Origin: Occidentia massiliensis
GTDB lineage: Bacteria; Pseudomonadota; Alphaproteobacteria; Rickettsiales; Rickettsiaceae
Length of the DNA stretch: 56,863 nt
Direction: 5' to 3'
Assembly (NCBI GenBank): GCA_000309075.1
Contig: CANJ01000015.1
Span: forward strand, 1-56,863
Below the pieces are notes generated by a model, which worked only from the letters and a program-made list of their open reading frames with translations, had not been told where the DNA came from and made no database searches. Shown here one piece after another: positions 1 to 9,298 of the stretch (positions are counted from its first letter, which is position 1; each line of letters opens with the position of its first letter). The translations under genes and the position numbers were made by a program.

Positions 1-41
1 AAATAAAATTAACTAAATCTAATATTTAGTTAATTTTATTT
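1..41. terminator. Hairpin overlapping the acnA stop codon
   Basis: An 18-base arm at 1-18 is complementary to 24-41 around a 5-base loop. The stop codon of the minus-strand aconitase gene (26-28) lies inside the stem. Read on the minus strand the second arm is U-rich, so it could act as an intrinsic terminator. The symmetry would allow it to work on both strands. What lies beyond base 1 is not visible. Confidence 0.55.
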
Positions 42-2725
42 TCTTGAATATCTCTGATTACTTTATGCAGTATACCACCATGGGTTATATACTCTAGTTC
101 GTTATTAGTAGATGCTTGTAATATTAAATCTATAGTTATTTCTTTATCATTTTGCTTTTTAATTATACATTTAAAATTTTGATATGGTATAAGTCGTTCA
201 AAATTACTTGTAATACTAATTAGGTCAGAATAAGTGAGATTTAATTCTTGTATTGTTGTATTAACTAAAATCAAGGGTAATATTCCCATTCCTATTAGAT
301 TAGATCTATGAATACGCTCGAAGCTTTCTGCAATAACAGCTTTTACTCCTAGCAGAGCAGGGCCTTTTGCTGCCCAATCTCTTGAAGATCCTGTACCGTA
401 TTCTTTTCCAGCAAAAATAACTAGAGGAATGTTTTGCTGTTGGTATTTAGTTGCAGCATCAAATATGGTTATTTGTTCTCCATTTTCATACCACTTAGTA
501 ACACCACCTTCAGTACCAGGGCATAGTAGATTTTTAATTCTTGGATTTGAAAAAGCCCCTCTCATCATTACTTCATGATTACCACGACGAGATCCATAGG
601 AGTTAAAACTTAAAGAGTCTATATTTTTTTGTATAAGGTATTTTCCAGCTGGACTATCCTCTTTAATAGAGCCAGCAGGGGAAATATGGTCTGTAGTAAT
701 AGAGTTACCAAAAACAGCTAAGATTCTAGCACCTTTTATATTTGAGAACTTATTAGGCTGTTTAGTGAAATTTTTAAAATATGGAGGGTTTTTGATATAA
801 GTACTATCATTTTTCCATGGATAAGTATCACTATTATCTACTTTTAGGTCATACCAATTAGAATTTCCAATTAATAGTTTAGAATATTTAGATTGAAAAA
901 GCTGAGGAGTAATTGCTAGTAACATCTTATTAATTTCCATATTAGTTGGCCAAATATCTTTAAGATAGACATTATTGTTATTCTTATCTATTCCTACTGG
1001 TTCTGTAGTTAGGTCTATTCTGATATGGCCAACAAGGCTGTATACTACTACAAGAGGGGGAGAGGCAAGGTAGTTAGCTCTAACTAAAGGATGTATACGA
1101 CCTTCAAAATTGCGATTACCTGATAAAATACCAGCTACTATTAGATTATTTTTAGTAATTGCATATTCAATCTCAGGCTTAAGAGGGCCTGAATTGCCAA
1201 TACAAGTAGTACATCCATATCCTACTAAATTAAAACCTAATTTGTTGAGATATTGGTCAAGTTTATGTATTTTAAGATATTCAGTTACAACGCTAGAACC
1301 AGGAGCAAAAGAAGTTTTAACCCATGGTTTTTGCTTTAGCCCTAGTAAACAAGCTTTTTTAGCGACTAACCCTGCAGCTATCATTACTATTGGGTTAGAA
1401 GTGTTAGTACAGCTAGTAATTGCTGCAATAACTAAATCACCGTGATCTAGATTAAAATTCTGATTTGCTACTAGGAATTTTGATTTTATATCGGTATGGA
1501 TAACGTTAGAGTTGGAAGCTAGTAATTCCTGGTCAAAATTATATTTAACATTATTAAGAGATACTCTAACTTGAGGATTTTTTGGTCCAGCTAATGATGA
1601 TTCAACAGTATTTAAGTCAATTTCAACTATATCACTGTAAATGATATGATCACTACTATTGCGCCATAATTGTTGCTCCTTAGCATAATGTTCAACTAAA
1701 GCAATATGGTTAGTGCTTCTACCTGTTAAAGACAGATATTTAATTGTTTCTTGATCAATTGGAAAATAAGCACAAGTAGCACCAAATTCAGGTGCCATAT
1801 TACTAATTGTTGCTCTATCAGGTAAAGATAGAGTATCTATAGCTGGTCCCCAAAATTCAACAAATTTACCAACAACACTTTTTTCTCTTAGTATTTTTGT
1901 TATTGTAAGTACTAAGTCTGTGGCATTAACTCCTTCTTTCATAGAATTTATTAACTTTACTCCTATAACTTCTGGCAATATCATAGGTATCATTTGGCCA
2001 AGCATAGCAGCTTCTGCTTCAATACCTCCAACTCCCCAGCCTAATATTCCTAGTCCATTAATCATTGTTGTATGGCTATCTAGGCCTACTAAAGTATCAG
2101 GATAAATATATTCCTTACCATCTACATTATTGATCTGAACCACTTTGCCTATGTATTCAAGGTTAACTTGATGACAAATACCAACTCCAGGTGGTACTAG
2201 TCTAAAATTAGTAAATGCTTTTTCTCCCCAACGTAGAAATTCATATCTTTCTTTGTTTCTTTGAATCTCTAACACAGTATTTTGTTGTAGAGCATTATCT
2301 GTGCCGTAGACATCTACCTGTACTGAGTGATCTATGATCAAATCTACAGGAATTAATGGATTAATTTTGCTGGGATTATCACCAATTTTAGCTAAAATGT
2401 CACGCATTGAAGCTAAATCTACTAATGCTGGTACTCCTGTATAATCCTGCATTAAAATCCTAGAAGGCATAAAGCCAAATTCTTTTTTAGAAGCTGTAGG
2501 GCTAGATAGCCAGTCTGAGAATATTTTTAAGGTTTTTACAGTGTTGATTTCTTTAGACTCATTTCTTAAAATTCCTTCTAAAATAATTCGTAAAGTATAA
2601 GGTAGTTTGTTAAGGGCAAAACCAAGTTTTTTACTAGCTTGCTTTAAACTGAAAAAAAGATATTTTTTGTTGTTAATATTTAATTCATTAATAATATCTA
2701 AACTATTTTGGCTTGTAATTTTCAT
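26..2725 (-). CDS. acnA: Aconitate hydratase
   Basis: This is a full-length (899 aa) AcnA/IRP1-type aconitase, which converts citrate to isocitrate in the cytoplasmic TCA cycle. The iron-sulfur cluster ligands are visible as SCTNTSNP near residue 435 and GCTTCIGNSGP near residue 500. The C-terminal swivel domain has YGTGSSRDWAAKGP and SFERIHRSNLIGMG. The ATG at 2725 gives a normal N-terminus. It is monocistronic, ends in a hairpin, and is divergent from ccmA with about 100 bases between. Together with the isocitrate dehydrogenase at 54 kb and the malic enzyme at 15 kb it indicates an active TCA cycle. Family assignment is certain. Confidence 0.97.
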   Translation of the reverse strand: MKITSQNSLDIINELNINNKKYLFFSLKQASKKLGFALNKLPYTLRIILEGILRNESKEINTVKTLKIFSDWLSSPTASKKEFGFMPSRILMQDYTGVPALVDLASMRDILAKIGDNPSKINPLIPVDLIIDHSVQVDVYGTDNALQQNTVLEIQRNKERYEFLRWGEKAFTNFRLVPPGVGICHQVNLEYIGKVVQINNVDGKEYIYPDTLVGLDSHTTMINGLGILGWGVGGIEAEAAMLGQMIPMILPEVIGVKLINSMKEGVNATDLVLTITKILREKSVVGKFVEFWGPAIDTLSLPDRATISNMAPEFGATCAYFPIDQETIKYLSLTGRSTNHIALVEHYAKEQQLWRNSSDHIIYSDIVEIDLNTVESSLAGPKNPQVRVSLNNVKYNFDQELLASNSNVIHTDIKSKFLVANQNFNLDHGDLVIAAITSCTNTSNPIVMIAAGLVAKKACLLGLKQKPWVKTSFAPGSSVVTEYLKIHKLDQYLNKLGFNLVGYGCTTCIGNSGPLKPEIEYAITKNNLIVAGILSGNRNFEGRIHPLVRANYLASPPLVVVYSLVGHIRIDLTTEPVGIDKNNNNVYLKDIWPTNMEINKMLLAITPQLFQSKYSKLLIGNSNWYDLKVDNSDTYPWKNDSTYIKNPPYFKNFTKQPNKFSNIKGARILAVFGNSITTDHISPAGSIKEDSPAGKYLIQKNIDSLSFNSYGSRRGNHEVMMRGAFSNPRIKNLLCPGTEGGVTKWYENGEQITIFDAATKYQQQNIPLVIFAGKEYGTGSSRDWAAKGPALLGVKAVIAESFERIHRSNLIGMGILPLILVNTTIQELNLTYSDLISITSNFERLIPYQNFKCIIKKQNDKEITIDLILQASTNNELEYITHGGILHKVIRDIQENKIN

Positions 2726-2828
2726 GTGATTTGCCTAATTTTTAATTTTAATTTAAAAAGTAAATTCAAACTTGATTATTCTTAATATTTATTAAAATTA
2801 CTAAAAGTCAATTAAATATAGCTTAAAA

Positions 2829-3434
2829 ATGTTGACATGTCAGAATATATCACTTTTTTCCCTTAACACTAAGGTAATATTTACTAATTTAAGTATCACT
2901 TTATTATCTGGTGCTATAGTAATGATAAGAGGTAAAAATGGAGCTGGTAAAACTTCATTACTTAGAATTATTAGTGGCATTCAAACTCCATCACAAGGTG
3001 AGGTGTTTATTAATAATGTTAGGATTAGTGAACTAGCAAGACCTTTTATTGGTTATTTAGGACATAGATTAGGATTAAAGCTAGAATTAACTGTTGAAGA
3101 GAATTTAATAATGTGGGCTAAATTTTATAGTTCTGAAATGATGATACCTGCAGCAGTAACGTATTTTAGTTTGCAAGAATTGTTACAGCAGCCTGTATAT
3201 AAATTATCATCTGGCATGAAAAAAAAAGTGGCATTAGCTAGATTAATGTCGTGTCATTCTAAAATTTGGTTGTTAGATGAAGTGGAAGCAAATTTAGATG
3301 AGGAAAATCGTAAGTTACTTTATAATGCTATTGCAATAAAAGCTAGCTCTGGGGGAATAATATTGTGGGCTTCTCATCTTATATGTCCGTGGCAAAATAT
3401 AGAGGAGATAAGGCTTGAGGATTTTAATGAATAA
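2829..3434 (+). CDS. ccmA: Haem exporter ATP-binding protein CcmA
   Basis: This 201 aa ABC ATPase has Walker A GKNGAGKTS (about residues 36-44), the ABC signature LSSGMKKKVALARL (about 127) and Walker B KIWLLDEVEANLD (about 148). Size and the adjacent ccmB identify it as CcmA, which works with CcmB in System I cytochrome c maturation at the inner membrane. The window encodes cytochrome c1, a client of that pathway. The 3' end overlaps ccmB by 8 bases, so the two are translationally coupled. Confidence 0.93.
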   Translation: MLTCQNISLFSLNTKVIFTNLSITLLSGAIVMIRGKNGAGKTSLLRIISGIQTPSQGEVFINNVRISELARPFIGYLGHRLGLKLELTVEENLIMWAKFYSSEMMIPAAVTYFSLQELLQQPVYKLSSGMKKKVALARLMSCHSKIWLLDEVEANLDEENRKLLYNAIAIKASSGGIILWASHLICPWQNIEEIRLEDFNE

Positions 3435-4077
3435 ATTGTTTTTGCTTATAAAACATGAAATATATGCTTATTCTCATGTTTATGGTATAGCAAAATATAT
3501 GTTCTTTTATTTTTTAATGGGAATATTATCTTTACCTATGATTGCTACTCCTGGAGATATCTCTACATTTGCTACGTTATTAATAATAATAATTTCTATA
3601 TTAGCGATGTTAAGTTTTTCTGTATTATTAATAAAAAAGGATGTAGAAGATGGTAGTTTAGATAATTTGTTAATAGTTGGAAATACATATAATATTGCTA
3701 TAGCTAAGGTAATAGCTTTGTTTATTGTAGTAGCTTTGCCATTTACACTTATTACGCCAATTATAGTAGTAATATATAATTTAGCTTACTTACAAGCTGT
3801 AAAAATTTTTTTAGGTGTGCTTTTGTTGCTGATCCAGCTATCTAGCATTACAATTTTAATATCAGTAGTACAAGCTTATTTTTATGTAAATGCACATTTA
3901 ATTTCAATAATCATTATACCTCTTATTGTACCAGGGTTAATAATTATGGGATTAATAATTAAAAGTTGTGATAGTATATATTATTTATTGTTGTTACTTA
4001 CGGGTATTAGCTTAGTTATTTTTCCAGTTTCTATTATATTAATTGGTTACCTTCTTGATAATATTTACAACAATTGA
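3427..4077 (+). CDS. ccmB: Haem exporter membrane protein CcmB
   Basis: This 216 aa integral membrane protein has about six hydrophobic segments and the CcmB-typical conserved stretch KDVEDGSLDNLL in the cytoplasmic loop. I chose the ATG at 3427 rather than the TTG at 3415, because GAGG at 3417-3420 is correctly spaced for it and the product then begins MNKLFLLIKHEI. It is the membrane partner of CcmA in cytochrome c biogenesis. No other ccm gene lies next to it, which agrees with the scattered ccm genes usual in Rickettsiales. Confidence 0.92.
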   Translation: MNKLFLLIKHEIYAYSHVYGIAKYMFFYFLMGILSLPMIATPGDISTFATLLIIIISILAMLSFSVLLIKKDVEDGSLDNLLIVGNTYNIAIAKVIALFIVVALPFTLITPIIVVIYNLAYLQAVKIFLGVLLLLIQLSSITILISVVQAYFYVNAHLISIIIIPLIVPGLIIMGLIIKSCDSIYYLLLLLTGISLVIFPVSIILIGYLLDNIYNN

Positions 4078-4226
4078 TAAATATTTTATTAATAAATTTT
4101 TGATATAATAAAAAAAGTTTTTGATAATGATTTTTAAGGACTTAGAATTTAAGAAAATAAAGCTAGTAGAAATGAAATTGTTTCTAAGAATTTTATCAAA
4201 TAAAATACTCTTAAATAATAAATATA

Positions 4227-5312
4227 ATGTGGTTTGAATATTTTTTAGAGCCTCTATTTGGGCCTATCAGGCGCTTTTTCGGCAGGCTATTGAGAAATCC
4301 TATAGGTTTATTACCATATATTATCTTTAAAAGATGGTTTTTTACTATTAATTTAACAGCTGTAGTAATTGTATATCTAATTTTAAAAAATCCTGTAGTG
4401 CAGAACAAGTTAAAATTGCTTGAACAAGCTTTAAATGATGAATTAAATACTTCAAAGTCAATAGCTCAAAATTGTGTGCCATATCTTGTTGAAGGTAGGT
4501 GGCAAAGATTATGGCAGTGTATAAGTAATCCACCTGAGTATAAAGCTAGTAAATATGAACAAGATTTCGCAAGGCAAAATGAAGAAGAAATTCAACGTGA
4601 AGAGGAAAATTTAAAAAGGGCAGAAAATGAAGAAGAAGAAAAGTCAATGCGTCGAGATGAGTTTGAAAGAGAAAGGCAAAGATTGTTACAAGAAGGAGAA
4701 GAATTAGAGCAAGAGAGGAATAGACTAAATCAAGAAAGAGGGGTATTAGGACGGAAAAGGGAGGTACTAGGTCAAGAAAGGAATAGACTAAACCAAGAAA
4801 GAAGAAGATTGTATCAAGATAGGGAAGAATTAAATAAAGAAGAGCAAAAATTGAATCAATTTCAAGCAAGGTTTGTTGCACAATTAAGGAGCCATAATGA
4901 GAAAAATGCTTCTTTAAATGTTCGTTATAGAAATTACATAAATGAAAGAGAAAGACTTAATGGACTTAGAGGTATTATAAGAAATGATGAATGGTTCAAT
5001 AGATTGGATGAGTTGGATAGGACATTACAAGAGATGGAGGAAGAAGTGAGAGGACTTCGAGAAGAAGCAGATAGATTAGCAGAAGTAGAGCATCAATTAG
5101 ATCAAGAAAGGGCTAATTTAACTAGAGGAAGGGCAGATCTAGATAAAATAGGTACAAAGTTATATGGGAAGGAAGCGGATTTAAATAAAAGAGGTGCAGA
5201 ATTAGATAGAAGGAGTGCAAATTTAGATATAAAAGATGCAACTTTAGATAAACAAAGTGTAGATTTTGAGAAAAGAGTAAATAACTTTATTAGAAAAGGA
5301 AGGCAACAGTAA
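4227..5312 (+). CDS. Membrane-anchored coiled-coil protein, unknown function
   Basis: I do not recognise a family. The 361 aa product starts with an amphipathic/basic segment (MWFEYFLEPLFGPIRRFFGRL), followed by one probable transmembrane helix at about residues 38-54 (FFTINLTAVVIVYLIL) and a short segment with two cysteines. From about residue 110 to the end it is nearly all charged heptad coiled coil. Units such as ERNRLNQER, then REELNKEEQKL, occupy the middle. A degenerate 7-residue series (KEADLNK, RGAELDR, RSANLDI, KDATLDK) occupies about 305-345. The predicted shape is a rod anchored by one helix. It stands alone between ccmB and petA with ordinary AT-rich codon use. It could be a structural, polar or surface/effector protein; no function can be assigned. 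Confidence 0.8.
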   Translation: MWFEYFLEPLFGPIRRFFGRLLRNPIGLLPYIIFKRWFFTINLTAVVIVYLILKNPVVQNKLKLLEQALNDELNTSKSIAQNCVPYLVEGRWQRLWQCISNPPEYKASKYEQDFARQNEEEIQREEENLKRAENEEEEKSMRRDEFERERQRLLQEGEELEQERNRLNQERGVLGRKREVLGQERNRLNQERRRLYQDREELNKEEQKLNQFQARFVAQLRSHNEKNASLNVRYRNYINERERLNGLRGIIRNDEWFNRLDELDRTLQEMEEEVRGLREEADRLAEVEHQLDQERANLTRGRADLDKIGTKLYGKEADLNKRGAELDRRSANLDIKDATLDKQSVDFEKRVNNFIRKGRQQ

Positions 5313-5471
5313 TTTTAAAGAAATATTATTGTTGTTACTCTGGTTAAGGTTGATTGAAAAGATATTTTACTTTATTATTAGTTATTTTAAGTATTTAAGT
5401 AAAAAAACTATTTATTATAATATCTAATTATATTAAAAGTGGGTAAGAAAAAACTATATATTCAGTAATTT

Positions 5472-6107
5472 ATGTCTAAGAGTAAAGATACTAGTGAGAT
5501 TAAGAACATTGGTGAAGTTAATTTAAAGTCTAGCTTGACTAACAAAGTAAATGATAAGTATATTAAAAATAAATCTACTAATTTAACTTCTCAAGGTAAG
5601 AAAAAAATAACAAGAAGAGATTTTATGGTGTTAACAGCTAGTAGTATGACTTGCATTGGTACTGCTTGTGCTTTGTGGCCATTGGTAGATTCTTTAAATC
5701 CATCAGCTGATGTTCTTGCTGTATCTTCTATTGAAGTAGATATTAATAATATTCAGCCTGGACAAAGTATGACTGTTAGCTGGCGTGGTAAACCAGTTTT
5801 TATTAAACATCGTACAGAAGAAGAAATTAAAGAAGCTAGGGAAGTTAAATTGTCAGAATTAATTGATCCAGAAGAAGATAATGTTAGAGTAAAAAGTGAA
5901 CATGATAAATGGTTAGTTGTTATTGGTATATGTACCCATCTTGGTTGTGTACCAATTGATCACAAAGGAGACTATGGTGGATGGTTTTGTCCATGCCATG
6001 GTTCTCATTATGATACATCTGGTAGGATACGTAAGGGACCAGCTCCGAAAAATCTGGAGATCCCACCTTATCAATTTGTTACAGCTGAGAGAATCAGAAT
6101 TGGCTAA
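5472..6107 (+). CDS. petA: Ubiquinol-cytochrome c reductase Rieske iron-sulfur subunit
   Basis: The 211 aa protein carries both Rieske cluster motifs, CTHLGC (about residue 152) and [14 protein letters not shown] (about 174), which bind the [2Fe-2S] cluster through two Cys and two His. A twin-arginine motif ([13 protein letters not shown], about residue 47) precedes the single membrane anchor, as in Tat-exported Rieske proteins. The N-terminal extension of about 45 polar residues is longer than usual; a later start is possible, but no ATG nearer the RR motif is obvious. It is the first gene of petABC, encoding the bc1 complex that passes electrons from ubiquinol to cytochrome c. Confidence 0.96.
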   Translation: MSKSKDTSEIKNIGEVNLKSSLTNKVNDKYIKNKSTNLTSQGKKKITRRDFMVLTASSMTCIGTACALWPLVDSLNPSADVLAVSSIEVDINNIQPGQSMTVSWRGKPVFIKHRTEEEIKEAREVKLSELIDPEEDNVRVKSEHDKWLVVIGICTHLGCVPIDHKGDYGGWFCPCHGSHYDTSGRIRKGPAPKNLEIPPYQFVTAERIRIG

Positions 6108-6217
6108 TTGTAAATTTATTAATTTAGAGTTAGCAATGTGAAAAAAAATTGAAAAGGTACTTAATGTAAATATTTAATATGTTATATTTAATTTAATTAT
6201 TAGAAAATACAATAATA

Positions 6218-7438
6218 ATGCTGGGAAAGGTAATGGCACAAGGTAAAACAGTTAAACAAAATAAGAAGCAAAATTCGATAGTGGAATGGATAGATTATCG
6301 TTTACCTATATTTTCATTTTTGAAACATTTAGAGTCCTATCAAACCCCTAAAAATCTTAATTATTTTTGGAATTTAGGGTCTATTGCAGGTGTTGCTCTT
6401 GTAATACAAATTATTACAGGTATTGTACTAGCTATGCATTATACTCCTCACGTTGATCATGCTTTTGATAGTGTTGAAAATATCATGCGGAATGTAAATT
6501 ATGGTTGGTTGATACGTTATATGCATGTAGTAGGGGCTTCGATGTTTTTTGCTGTTGTTTATATCCATATAGCTAGGGGATTATATTATGGTTCATATAA
6601 GGCTCCTAGGGAGTTGTTATGGCATATAGGTATTATAATTTTTCTTGTTATGATGGCTACTGCTTTTATGGGTTATGTACTACCTTGGGGGCAAATGAGT
6701 TATTGGGGAGCAACGGTTATTACTCTTCTTTTTTCAGCAATTCCATTAATTGGTGATAATATTGTAACTTGGTTATGGGGTGGTTTTTCTGTTGCTAATC
6801 CTACTTTAAATAGGTTTTTTGCTTTACACTATTTACTGCCTTTTATTATTGTAGCTTTGGTTTGTTTACACCTGATAGCGTTGCATAGGCATGGGTCTAA
6901 TAATCCTACAGGTATTGATATAATATCTAAAAAAGATACTATTGATTTTCACCCTTATTATACTGTAAAAGACTTTTTTGGTTTTAGTATTTATTTTTTA
7001 ATATTTGCCTTTTTTATTTTTTATCAGCCAAATTACCTTGGCCATCCTGATAATTATATTCCAGCTGATCCGTTATTAACACCAGCTCATATTGTTCCTG
7101 AATGGTATTTTTTACCTTTTTATGCAATTTTACGAGCTGTACCTTCAAAATTTGGCGGAGTAACATTAATGTTTTCTTCAATTTTGGTTTTGTTCTTTTT
7201 ACCATGGCTGGATTGCTCAAGAGTAAGAAGTGCTAATTATAGGCCTATATATCGCATTGCATTTTGGTTATTTATAATAGATTGTTTAATTTTAGGCTAT
7301 GTTGGTGGTAGGCCACCTATAGAACCTTATTTAACAATTAGTAGGTTTGCTGCTACATATTATTTTTTACATTTTTTACTGTTGGTGCCTTTTATCTCAT
7401 TTTTTGAGAAACCGTTACCTACACCTGAACATCTATAG
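6218..7438 (+). CDS. petB: Cytochrome b of the bc1 complex
   Basis: At 406 aa this is a full-length cytochrome b with eight or nine membrane helices. Haem-ligand histidines lie in the second and fourth helices ([20 protein letters not shown] and [20 protein letters not shown]). The quinol-site signature [13 protein letters not shown] is also present. The start may be the ATG at 6218 or the one at 6233; purine-rich GGGAAAGG sits between them and could serve the second. It is part of petABC at the inner membrane, with 110 bases from petA and 17 to petC. Confidence 0.96.
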   Translation: MLGKVMAQGKTVKQNKKQNSIVEWIDYRLPIFSFLKHLESYQTPKNLNYFWNLGSIAGVALVIQIITGIVLAMHYTPHVDHAFDSVENIMRNVNYGWLIRYMHVVGASMFFAVVYIHIARGLYYGSYKAPRELLWHIGIIIFLVMMATAFMGYVLPWGQMSYWGATVITLLFSAIPLIGDNIVTWLWGGFSVANPTLNRFFALHYLLPFIIVALVCLHLIALHRHGSNNPTGIDIISKKDTIDFHPYYTVKDFFGFSIYFLIFAFFIFYQPNYLGHPDNYIPADPLLTPAHIVPEWYFLPFYAILRAVPSKFGGVTLMFSSILVLFFLPWLDCSRVRSANYRPIYRIAFWLFIIDCLILGYVGGRPPIEPYLTISRFAATYYFLHFLLLVPFISFFEKPLPTPEHL

Positions 7439-7455
7439 TAGAAAATGAATTTATT

Positions 7456-8226
7456 ATGAAACTTTATAATTACTTAATACCTACTATTATTGTATTAACA
7501 ACAATTTTATCAGCATTATGTTTTGCAGATAGTGAAGCTTTGTCTCCTAAAAAAGTTGATTGGCTTTTTAACGGTATATTTGGTAAGTTAGATACACAAG
7601 GGGTACAAAGAGGGTTCAAAGTATATAAAGAAGTATGTTCTACTTGTCATGGTTTAAAACATGTTGCTTATCGAAATTTAGTGGATATTGGTTTTTCAAT
7701 AGCAGAAGTTAAGGACATTGCTAAGGAACATAATTTTCAAGATGGTCCTAATGAGCAAGGTGAAATGTTTGAACGTTCTGGAACTTTATCTGATAAATTT
7801 TATAATCCTTTTCCTAATGAAAAAGCAGCACGTGCTGCAAATGGTGGTGCTTATCCTGTTGACCTCTCTTTGATTATTAAAGCAAGACCAAATGGAGCAA
7901 ATTATGTATACTCTCTTTTGCTTGGTTATATGGACCCACCTGAGAATTTTAAATTAGAGCAGGGATTGTATTATAATCCTTATTTTGCTGACCACCAAAT
8001 TGCTATGCCACCACCACTTGTTGATAATCAAGTAAGCTATTCTGACAATACTAATGCTACTATTGAACAAATGGCAAGAGATGTTGTATTGTTTTTACAA
8101 TGGACTGCTGAACCTGAAATGGTACATAGAAAATCTATAGGACTTAAGGTTATGATATTTTTAATTGTTTTTGCAGCTGTACTTTACATTGCTAAAGAAA
8201 GAATTTGGTCAAGATTAAATAATTAA
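7456..8226 (+). CDS. petC: Cytochrome c1
   Basis: This 256 aa protein has a cleavable signal peptide (about residues 1-24, ending LCFADS). It has one haem-binding CSTCHGLKH motif (about residue 61), the downstream PPPLVDNQVSY region containing the methionine ligand, and a C-terminal membrane anchor (VMIFLIVFAAVLYIAKE). It completes the bc1 complex; its haem would be attached by the Ccm system to which CcmAB belong. It is the last gene of petABC. A weak hairpin lies about 95 bases downstream. Confidence 0.96.
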   Translation: MKLYNYLIPTIIVLTTILSALCFADSEALSPKKVDWLFNGIFGKLDTQGVQRGFKVYKEVCSTCHGLKHVAYRNLVDIGFSIAEVKDIAKEHNFQDGPNEQGEMFERSGTLSDKFYNPFPNEKAARAANGGAYPVDLSLIIKARPNGANYVYSLLLGYMDPPENFKLEQGLYYNPYFADHQIAMPPPLVDNQVSYSDNTNATIEQMARDVVLFLQWTAEPEMVHRKSIGLKVMIFLIVFAAVLYIAKERIWSRLNN

Positions 8227-8320
8227 AATACAATAATCTTTTAAATGATAGTACAAACTATTTCCTATAGGCTGTGAAGACTACTTTAAATTTACATAAA
8301 TTAATAACACTAACTATATA

Positions 8321-8356
8321 AACTGCAAGAATCAATAAAAAAGTGATTTGCAGTTT
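8321..8356 (+). terminator. Possible terminator after petC
   Basis: The 9-base arms AAACTGCAA (8321-8329) and TTGCAGTTT (8348-8356) are separated by an 18-base loop. No clear U tract follows, so termination is only a suggestion based on position downstream of petABC. Confidence 0.3.
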
Positions 8357-8398
8357 ATTAGAAAATTATATAACAGATAGTAATTACTACCTATATTA

Positions 8399-8557
8399 GG
8401 CACTGTTAACAAAGTTAATTTTAGAACTAATTAAATTCTTTTTATTACAAGTTATAAAATTTTTTTGAAAAAGGAGTAGCTATTCCAACAAAAATCTTAT
8501 TAATTTTAGCTAAAAATCTCCTTAATTATCAATTAAAATAACTTTGTTAACAGTGCC
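8399..8557. mobile_element. MITE-like element with terminal inverted repeats
   Basis: The element begins GGCACTGTTAACAAAGTTA and ends with the complement (TAACTTTGTTAACAGTGCC). The near-perfect inverted repeats are about 20 bases over a total of 159 bases, with no coding capacity inside. The outer bases TTA/TAA extend the symmetry. Ends starting GGCACTGTT recall those of several insertion-sequence families (for example the IS6 group), so this is probably a non-autonomous derivative or relic; the parent family is not established. It lies 14 bases from the stop of the small minus-strand gene at 8572. Confidence 0.65.
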
Positions 8558-8571
8558 TAATTATATAATAA

Positions 8572-8828
8572 TTAAGAGTTAATCAGTTCTTTAAGCTCAG
8601 CTGATAATATTTTATCAAAATTTTTTGACTGGATTGCATCACAATCTGCTTTTGTAGCTAAAACTATAACTTTTGTAGGATCAGAACCTTGCACGGCTTT
8701 TCCTGATTTAATAGCTTCTTCTTTTATAAGGGCTCTGTTAACTTCACACTGCATTTTATCTTCAGCTTGGACAGTACTGATAGCTCCTAATAAAGTTATT
8801 ACTATAGTTAAAAATTTTTTATATTCAT
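8572..8828 (-). pseudogene. Small exported protein, frameshifted in its signal peptide
   Basis: The uninterrupted frame (8572-8754) gives 60 aa starting MQCEVNRAL, but the same frame upstream encodes a signal peptide (KKFLTIVITLLGAISTVQA) without a start codon. A good ribosome site (AAGGAG, 8835-8840) and ATG (8828-8826) lie one base out of frame. Adding one A to the six-A run at 8815-8820 gives an 85 aa secreted protein with cysteines at mature positions near CEVNRAL and ADCDAIQ. The family is not recognised. The gene may be broken, may be rescued by slippage, or the base may be a sequencing error. Nothing else in the gene looks decayed. Confidence 0.65.
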
Positions 8829-8840
8829 AAAAACTCCTTA

Positions 8841-9298
8841 ATCTAACATTATAATTTGAGATTATATAATTTCATACTATTCTAATTTAATTTTTTAGAA
8901 TTTTAAGAAACTATATTGTACAGTTTATATTATATAGTATAGAGACTCTAATCTATATAGATGTTATAATCTTAAATAATAATAATTATATATAAATAGT
9001 TAGTAAGTAGTTTTTATAACACATATTTGTACTATTTTATTAAGGAATCAACTTTTAGATAACTAAATAAATTATTTTCTTTTATGGAAATTTTGTGTTA
9101 ACTTACACTGTATTCTTTTTTATAGAAATTATTGTAATAAATTAGTATAGATATATTATATAGTTATATAAAATCTTTAGCTTTTATAAATGTGTGCTAT
9201 ATTTAGATAGTTGTGAAAGTTAATGGATAAATAAAAAGTTGTTATTTTTTTACTAATTTTATAAGTAAAAATACATATTTCTAAAAATAAATAAGTTA
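8841..9298. other. Gene-free AT-rich spacer upstream of map
   Basis: About 460 bases of very AT-rich sequence between the divergent small exported gene and map. I see no open frame, tRNA-like fold or long inverted repeat. Both divergent promoters would have to lie here, but no unambiguous -35/-10 pair stands out. Confidence 0.5.

Noticed and set aside
1110-1445. Plus-strand open frame inside acnA
   Set aside because: Lies wholly within a certain aconitase gene in antisense; no recognisable product.
4126-4236. 36-codon ORF upstream of the coiled-coil gene
   Set aside because: Short, overlaps the chosen start at 4227, no ribosome site and no recognisable sequence.
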